DNA from: an uncultured Elusimicrobia bacterium
Lineage (GTDB): Bacteria; Elusimicrobiota; Elusimicrobia; Elusimicrobiales; UBA9959
NCBI GenBank assembly: GCA_903879915.1
Contig: CAIRNJ010000071.1
Location: forward strand, 1-64,000
Direction: 5' to 3'
Length of the DNA: 64,000 nucleotides
A program made the translations under genes and the position numbers. The stretch's first letter is position 1; each line of letters begins with the position of its first letter. Shown here one piece after another: positions 58,738 through 64,000 of the stretch. The notes beneath the pieces were generated by a model that saw only the letters and a program-made list of their open reading frames with translations, had not been told where the DNA came from and searched no databases.

Positions 58738-60399
58738 TCAGCGGCTTCCTTCGTCCCGTTTGTGAATGAGCACCTGCCACTTTGCCCCGGACACGTAGTT
58801 CAAAGCCTCCCGGTCCCACAGGTAACGGGCCGGCTCAAGCTCTATGACGCCCACCTGCGTGTACCTGTTCCTCCGCAGATAATCGCTGCGCCAGGCTAAC
58901 AGCGGTTCCACTTGTCCGGGTTTTGCCAGCCAGGATAAATGGGTCAGGACGGAAATAAAATATTTGGGTTTCGATTTCTCTACCTCGGCCATCATCTCCC
59001 TGCGCATTTTCTCGGCATAGGGATGGACATAGACAAGGTCGTACATGTAGATATACCCGGTAGCGGACTTCCGCCCGCTTTGAAAATATATTTCAGGCTC
59101 GGAGCCGAAGACCATAACGGTGTCCTGCGGGGCAGTGTTGTTCCTGATATAGTCGGCTACCGGCGTGAGCTCGGCGAAGTAGTTCCCGTGGTAGTACTGC
59201 GAGCACAGCTTCAGGGGGTCGGGCTTGAAGTAGAAATCCGCCTGGTTCTTTAAGCCCGCGGCGAGCGCGAGCACGAGCAAAGCGGCCGTGAACCGGGGCG
59301 CCTGTTTAAAAAAGCCGCCGGCCCAGCGGTTCAGGGTCGACAGGAACAGCCCGGCCAGAAGCCCCAGCGCGGGGATAAAGGGAATAAAATAATGTCCCCT
59401 GAAGTAGAAGCCCGGCACGGCCGGCAGAAGGGAAAAGACGGCGAAAAGCCCCAAAAAGAAACGGCTCCATGGTTTTTCCTGGCGCAAAAAAAGAGCCGGC
59501 ACGCCGAGCCCGGCCAGGACCCAGCACCAGATAAAACCCGCGAACAGGGGAGGGATATTGAGGGATAATTGTTCGAATATCGCGCTGACGGGCACTTTCG
59601 TCGCGTAAACGGCGGGGTAGATGAACGTCCAGAACCAGAATTTCTCAAAAACTCCGGAGGAGAACATCGCCAGGAAGACCAGCGCCAGAGGGAGCGCGGC
59701 GCCCGCCCCGTAAAGCCCGAGGTTGAACGCGCTTTTCCAGGGCGGGTCCTTTCTGAGAACAAAAAAATCCGCGGCAATGATCAGCCCTCCGAAAACCGCG
59801 AAAAAAAAGCCGGACTGCTTCATCACGAGGGCCAGGCCCAGGAAAAGCCCGCTTATAAAATATCTGTGCCAGCCGCCTTTCTCCAGCGCGCGGATCAGAA
59901 AGAACACTCCGCCCAGCATGTAGAAAGTCACGAACTGGGTGGCATGGGCGGCCTGCCCTAAAAACACGGGATTAACAGAAAGGACCGCGCAGACCGCCGC
60001 CGCGGAAACCGCGACGAAGCTGTTGAACAGCTTCCTGCCGATAAAGAACAGGAAAACGAGCGAGCCAAGATTGAAGAACAGCAGACCAAGCCGGATCCCC
60101 TCTTTTGTCTGTCCGAAGACGGCCATGCTCAGGGCGTACATGCAGGCGGTGCCGGGAAGCTTAAGATTATAGGCCAGTTTGAAAGGCGCTATGCCGTTGA
60201 GCATCAACTGGCCTAAATACGCGTATTCCCCTTCATCGCGCTCAAGCGGGAAGGAAAGCAGGCTGACGCGGACATAAGCGAACAGGACCAGAACGAGCGC
60301 CAGCAGAGCGTAAGGGACGAACCGGGCGGGGTCGGCCGGCGGCGCGGCAGCCTGCTTCGCGGGACCCTGTTTTTTAGAAATTTTTGTTTTTGGAGGCAT
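58738..60399 (-). CDS. Glycosyltransferase family 39-like membrane protein
   Basis: The 553-residue protein has about 11 helices. The first extracytoplasmic loop carries PLERDEGEYAYLGQLM with the DE pair typical of ArnT/GT39 enzymes, and the C-terminus is a roughly 130-residue soluble domain. It would transfer a sugar from a polyprenyl-phosphate donor outside the membrane. A GT2 gene upstream may make that donor. Confidence 0.9.
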   Translation of the reverse strand: MPPKTKISKKQGPAKQAAAPPADPARFVPYALLALVLVLFAYVRVSLLSFPLERDEGEYAYLGQLMLNGIAPFKLAYNLKLPGTACMYALSMAVFGQTKEGIRLGLLFFNLGSLVFLFFIGRKLFNSFVAVSAAAVCAVLSVNPVFLGQAAHATQFVTFYMLGGVFFLIRALEKGGWHRYFISGLFLGLALVMKQSGFFFAVFGGLIIAADFFVLRKDPPWKSAFNLGLYGAGAALPLALVFLAMFSSGVFEKFWFWTFIYPAVYATKVPVSAIFEQLSLNIPPLFAGFIWCWVLAGLGVPALFLRQEKPWSRFFLGLFAVFSLLPAVPGFYFRGHYFIPFIPALGLLAGLFLSTLNRWAGGFFKQAPRFTAALLVLALAAGLKNQADFYFKPDPLKLCSQYYHGNYFAELTPVADYIRNNTAPQDTVMVFGSEPEIYFQSGRKSATGYIYMYDLVYVHPYAEKMRREMMAEVEKSKPKYFISVLTHLSWLAKPGQVEPLLAWRSDYLRRNRYTQVGVIELEPARYLWDREALNYVSGAKWQVLIHKRDEGSR

Positions 60400-60455
60400 G
60401 CTGTTCCTTCACTTTCGCATCACAGCTGCAGCTGCCGGCATTTCTCCGGTACCCG

Positions 60456-61196
60456 TCACAGGGTCCGCCTGAAAAGCCGCAGCTTGAACAAACCGCTTTT
60501 CTGCAGCAGGAACTGCGCAAGGATCAGCAGCGTATGCAGGCCGTATTTAAGGCTGCGGCGGAAATTGATGGACGAGGCTTCCTCGAAATATTTGGTTTCC
60601 ACCGGGATGTCCCCCATCCTGAAACCGAAGCAGGAAGCCTGCGTCAGGAACTGCATGTCGAAAGCGAAGTCATCCGTATTGTTCTCCCAGGGAATGGTTT
60701 CAAGCACCTTGCGGGAATAGGCGCGCATGCCGCTATGCCATTCTCCCAGGTTCTCGCCGGTAACGATGTTGCACAGCAGCGACAGGAAGCGGTTGGAGAG
60801 ATATTTGTAGAAAGGCATGCCGCCGGCCAGCGTTTCGCGGCGGGTGCGTATGCGGTTGCCCAGCATCATGTCGCAGATATTGTTGTCTATTACTCCGACC
60901 AGGTGCGGTATTACCTTGGGGTTGTACTGATAGTCCGGGTGCAGCATAACGACAATGTCCGCGCCGGCCTTAAGCGCCTCGCGGTAACAGGTTTTCTGGT
61001 TGCCGCCGTAACCTTTATTGACCGGGTGCGGTATGGCGGCAATGCCGAAGCCGCGGGCCACCTCCACGGTCCTGTCCCTGGAGCAGTCGTCGACAAGTAT
61101 AACGTTGGCCCGGTATTCGGCCGGGATATCCGTGAGGGTCTGCGGCAGGGTCTTTTCTGCGTTGTAAGCCGGAAGAACTATAATTACTTTGGGCAT
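60456..61196 (-). CDS. Glycosyltransferase family 2 (polyprenyl-phosphate type)
   Basis: The 246-residue cytoplasmic GT-A protein starts VIIVLPAYNAEKTL and has VDDCSRDRT and MLHPDYQY motifs. Its size and NKGYGGNQKTCY region fit dolichol-phosphate-mannose synthase-like enzymes that charge a polyprenyl phosphate. It heads the four-gene envelope-glycan operon, and the membrane enzymes downstream would be the users of the donor it makes. Confidence 0.9.
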   Translation of the reverse strand: MPKVIIVLPAYNAEKTLPQTLTDIPAEYRANVILVDDCSRDRTVEVARGFGIAAIPHPVNKGYGGNQKTCYREALKAGADIVVMLHPDYQYNPKVIPHLVGVIDNNICDMMLGNRIRTRRETLAGGMPFYKYLSNRFLSLLCNIVTGENLGEWHSGMRAYSRKVLETIPWENNTDDFAFDMQFLTQASCFGFRMGDIPVETKYFEEASSINFRRSLKYGLHTLLILAQFLLQKSGLFKLRLFRRTL

Positions 61197-61286
61197 TACG
61201 TCTCCTTATAAACGCGCGCGGCAGAGCGCCGTATTCCCGTTCGGCGCCGGCTTTTGGTTATCCCCGGCGTGCGCTTCCAGGAATTT

Positions 61287-61314
61287 ATTTTAACATATTG
61301 GCCCGTTGTCCAAA
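61287..61314 (-). promoter_or_regulatory. Candidate promoter of the glycan operon
   Basis: TTTGGA, 16 bp, then TAAAAT with an extended TG, on the minus strand about 85 bases ahead of the GT2 gene. Confidence 0.45.
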
Positions 61315-61410
61315 TACAGCCCCATTTTCACGGTGAACAACCGGGCGCCGCTTCGCTCCGGTCCGGCCGCGAAGGACCTTCCCGGGCAGTGTTACTATCG
61401 CAGGAACATC

Positions 61411-61419
61411 TGGTAAAAT
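61411..61419 (+). promoter_or_regulatory. Extended -10 box TGGTAAAAT
   Basis: It lies about 40 bases before the start of the AsnRS-like gene; the -35 region is weak. Confidence 0.4.
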
Positions 61420-61459
61420 AACCATATATAAGAACGCTTCTGCATGGAGGAGATGGACT

Positions 61460-62512
61460 ATGGCTTTGCAAAACAAAGGCTCTTCGCTGACGCTAGGAAT
61501 ACACAAGATCGAGCCGGTCGATATAAACAACCCGCTCGTAGCCAGCTCGCTCGAACAGGCAAGGCGGTCGATCTCGAACCCGCGCCTGCGCGACATCCTG
61601 CTGGTCCGGACCACGATCCAGCAGTTTCTCTGTTCGGCGCTGGCCGCGGAGGGCTACATCCATCCGCCCGTCTATATGCTGGCGGGCTGCACTGACCCGC
61701 TCAACCACTGGACCTATCCGGCGCGGATCAACTACTACGGCGAGGAGGTCTCGGTCACGCAATCCCTGATCCTCTATAAGATGCTGATGGTCATGCTTTC
61801 CCCTATTCCCCAGGTGTTCTGGGCTTCGCCGAACATCCGCATGGAGATGCGCATCAACCGCAAGGAATATAAATACGTCTGCGAATTCATGCAGATAGAT
61901 TTCGAGAAGCGCGGCGCGACCTATGAGGAGATGCTGGCGTTCGTGTCGCGGACCATATCCGGGCTTTACGCCCACCTGCAGGAAAAGCACGGCGAGCTCA
62001 TCCGGCGTTTCCGCGGCGGGCCGCTGCCGCAGCTGGACGGCAAACTTCAGCTATTCGACGTGCAGGAGGTAAAGCGCCGGGAGAACCTGGGAGACGACGA
62101 TGCGGTGGAGCAATGGGCGTCCCAGAGAGCGGACGGACGGCCCTTCCTGCTCGTCAACCTGAAACGCGAAGCCTACGACCTCTATGACGAGAAGGCGGGC
62201 CGGTTCCTGAACTACGATGTCGTGCTGCCGCCTGCGGGCGAGAACCCGCATCCGATAGAGTGCCTGTCCGGAGCCGAGCGCACGCGCTCGGTGGCGGCGC
62301 TGGAGCAGCGGATGCGGGAACTGAACTACCCCATGGAATACTTCGCGCCGTTCTTCGAGCTGTTCTCGTCCCTGGACAAGGGCGGCGGGGAGATCACCTG
62401 CGCCGGCGCGGGGTTCGGGGTAGAGCGGCTGACTTACGCTATTCTCGGGCTCAAGGACATCCATGAGGTGTATCCGTTCCCGAGAATGGCCGAAGGCCGG
62501 ATCTCCATCTGA
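61460..62512 (+). CDS. AsnRS-related class II enzyme, likely archaeal-type asparagine synthetase
   Basis: The 350-residue protein is the catalytic core of a class II aspartyl/asparaginyl-tRNA synthetase without the N-terminal OB-fold anticodon domain. Motif 2 is in CEFMQIDFEKRG and motif 3 in GAGFGVERLTYAILGLKDIHEVYPFPR-type ending. Stand-alone AsnRS-like proteins of this size make asparagine from aspartate in Pyrococcus (AS-AR). A role as asparagine synthetase, or as an aminoacylating enzyme of another molecule, is therefore likelier than tRNA charging. A GGAGGAG site precedes the ATG. Confidence 0.82.
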   Translation: MALQNKGSSLTLGIHKIEPVDINNPLVASSLEQARRSISNPRLRDILLVRTTIQQFLCSALAAEGYIHPPVYMLAGCTDPLNHWTYPARINYYGEEVSVTQSLILYKMLMVMLSPIPQVFWASPNIRMEMRINRKEYKYVCEFMQIDFEKRGATYEEMLAFVSRTISGLYAHLQEKHGELIRRFRGGPLPQLDGKLQLFDVQEVKRRENLGDDDAVEQWASQRADGRPFLLVNLKREAYDLYDEKAGRFLNYDVVLPPAGENPHPIECLSGAERTRSVAALEQRMRELNYPMEYFAPFFELFSSLDKGGGEITCAGAGFGVERLTYAILGLKDIHEVYPFPRMAEGRISI

Positions 62513-62634
62513 ACCCGGGGGCGAAAGCCCCGGCCGCTCGCTGCGCCCCGGCGCCCGGACCGCGGCGGCCATTGCCGCCCGGAAGTAAAATGGAGCGGCA
62601 GCAGGCCGGAGTTCCGTCCCGGCTGGCGGGCCGC

Positions 62635-64000
62635 TTATTCCCCCCGGTTTTTTAACTGGTCAGTATAATAGGAAGCTTGTTTTTTATCGCCGGTCCCGCT
62701 ATAAAGGGTAGCCAGGTCGCGATAGGCATCGGTAAAATCCGGATTCAGCTGAATGGTTTTTTTCCAATAGAACTCCGCCTGCTTAAGGTCGCCTGCTCTA
62801 TAACAGACAAAACCCAGGGCGAAATTGGCCTTGTCATAATTGTCATAGCGGGCAAGCTCTTCCTTGAATTCAGCCCCTGCCTCTTTGAGCATATTCCTCT
62901 GCATATAGATAACGCCTAAATTGTAATGAGCCCGCGGGCTTATGGCGTTCAGCTCAAGCATTTTCCGAAATTCCCGTTCAGCCTTATCCAGTTGGCCCTG
63001 CGACAGATAGAGCAGCCCGATGTTGTTATGGGCGTAGATAGAGTGAGGAGAACTTTTTACCGCGCTCTCCCAGAAGTCCGCCCTGTTTTTAAACAGCTTG
63101 CTGTAGCTGAAGGTCGTCAGAGAAAAAATTATCATCAGGAAAGCGCCGACGGCGGTCAATCTGCCGGCCTTTGCGGAAATATAGCGTACCGCGTCAGTTT
63201 CAAGCATCAGAATGATGAGCCCTATCATCGGGACATAGGCCCTGTGCTCAAAAAAATTGGTCGCGATCCCGTTATTAGGCGCAATAAATGACGGGAGCAG
63301 GAACAGAAGGAACCAGACGATCCCGAAAACGATATACGGGTAGCGCTTGTTCTTTGAGGTATACAGCAGCAGTGTCATAAGCGCCGCCGCTATAAGCCCG
63401 TAAACGAACGTCGTGTCCTCCATGATAGGCATTACCGATAAATTAACCGGCAGGAATATCTTGCCCGCATATTGTATTACCGCCGGCAGATTCCAGGCCA
63501 GGACACGGATGAGGTCATAGAAAGACATTTGTTCCGGAGGATTTATCAAAGCCGCTCTTCTCATCAAATACCAGACGGCCAGAACCGCCGCCCAGCCTAT
63601 AAGCAGGTTTTTTTCTTTTAAGAAAAACCCGTTCTTCTTCAGAACGGCATAATAATACAGCAGGCACACCGCCACAAAAAAAACAGCGGTTTCTTTCGTG
63701 AAAAGTGAAAGCGCGAAGAACAGGACATGCAGCAGGTAATACTTCAGCTTCCCGGTTCCCAGATAGCGCAGTAAAGTAATGAACGCGGAAAGCAGAAAGA
63801 CCGCCGTCAGCGGATCGTTCCTGCCCGGGATCCAGGCCACGGCCTGCGTAAGAACAGGATGTACGGTAAAAACCGCGGACATTAACAGGGCCGGCGCCTT
63901 CGGGTACTTTAATTCCGTTAAGAACAGGTAAAGAAGGCAGGCGGCAGCGATATGTATCGCCACGTTGGTCACATGATAAATGTAAGGGGATAAGCCGCCG
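62635..64000 (-). CDS. PMT/TMTC-like membrane glycosyltransferase with TPR domain (partial)
   Basis: The frame is open to the window edge, so its N-terminus is missing. The visible 455 residues match the protein at 54601: GGLSPYIYHVTN, HPVLTQAVAWIPGRND, a run of helices and then about four TPR units. It has no interruption. The two paralogues bracket the GT2, GT39 and DUF2142 genes and the AsnRS-like gene, suggesting one expanded envelope-glycosylation locus. Confidence 0.85.
   Translation of the reverse strand, partial: GGLSPYIYHVTNVAIHIAAACLLYLFLTELKYPKAPALLMSAVFTVHPVLTQAVAWIPGRNDPLTAVFLLSAFITLLRYLGTGKLKYYLLHVLFFALSLFTKETAVFFVAVCLLYYYAVLKKNGFFLKEKNLLIGWAAVLAVWYLMRRAALINPPEQMSFYDLIRVLAWNLPAVIQYAGKIFLPVNLSVMPIMEDTTFVYGLIAAALMTLLLYTSKNKRYPYIVFGIVWFLLFLLPSFIAPNNGIATNFFEHRAYVPMIGLIILMLETDAVRYISAKAGRLTAVGAFLMIIFSLTTFSYSKLFKNRADFWESAVKSSPHSIYAHNNIGLLYLSQGQLDKAEREFRKMLELNAISPRAHYNLGVIYMQRNMLKEAGAEFKEELARYDNYDKANFALGFVCYRAGDLKQAEFYWKKTIQLNPDFTDAYRDLATLYSGTGDKKQASYYTDQLKNRGE

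Noticed and set aside
1-64000. tRNA or rRNA genes
   Set aside because: No convincing T-loop/acceptor arrangement or rRNA-like stretch was recognised by eye; a dedicated search would be needed to exclude a missed tRNA.

Overview
The window is GC-rich bacterial chromosome from a Gram-negative organism: many Sec signal peptides, lipoproteins, one probable outer-membrane barrel and envelope-glycan glycosyltransferases. The mix of tandem clostripain-type proteases, numerous small Ala/Pro-rich secreted proteins and TPR-tailed membrane glycosyltransferases fits an uncultured lineage such as Elusimicrobiota. That taxon is an inference from gene content; no rRNA or other marker is present.

Region 1 (1-23 kb) is an accessory secretome. 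Almost every gene encodes an exported protein, mostly without a recognisable function. Those with recognisable folds are an EEP-type nuclease/phosphatase, a metallophosphoesterase, a pyroglutamyl-peptidase-like (C15) enzyme, a beta/gamma-crystallin protein, an alpha/beta hydrolase and three proteins with HExxH zincin motifs. A 1241-residue protein and a two-cysteine repeat protein also lie here. The spaces between these genes hold recurrent elements: a leader sequence in front of several minus-strand genes, palindromic GGGGACG-ended elements and a TAAACTATA-type promoter block.

Region 2 (23-30.5 kb) is core metabolism on the minus strand. It carries guaA, bioY with a secreted protein, a 6-pyruvoyl-tetrahydropterin synthase homologue on the plus strand, a second two-cysteine repeat protein, folP and a FolK-FolC fusion. 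Region 3 (30.5-34.4 kb) is a three-gene minus-strand operon: a glucan-water-dikinase-like phosphotransferase whose natural start is separated from the main frame by an in-frame TAG, an MFS transporter and a degenerate HAD protein. Region 4 (34.6-41.8 kb) holds a small secreted protein, two tandem clostripain-family proteases with matching promoters, an SPV-repeat protein, a putative barrel and a GAF-PAS sensor kinase.

Region 5 (41.9-54.4 kb) contains thrC, carbamate kinase, a poly-gamma-glutamate hydrolase-like lipoprotein and a membrane glycosyltransferase-like protein. It also contains a RAYT transposase element with perfect 28-bp terminal inverted repeats, a sulfur-relay operon (cysteine desulfurase, TusA-like carrier, PP-loop ATPase) followed by a CDF metal exporter and a hemolysin-III protein, transaldolase and ornithine carbamoyltransferase. 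Region 6 (54.6-64 kb) is an envelope-glycan cluster: GT2, GT39, a DUF2142-like protein and two TPR-tailed PMT-like proteins, one cut by the window edge. It also carries a stand-alone AsnRS-like enzyme that is probably an archaeal-type asparagine synthetase.

No tRNA, rRNA, CRISPR array or prophage was recognised.
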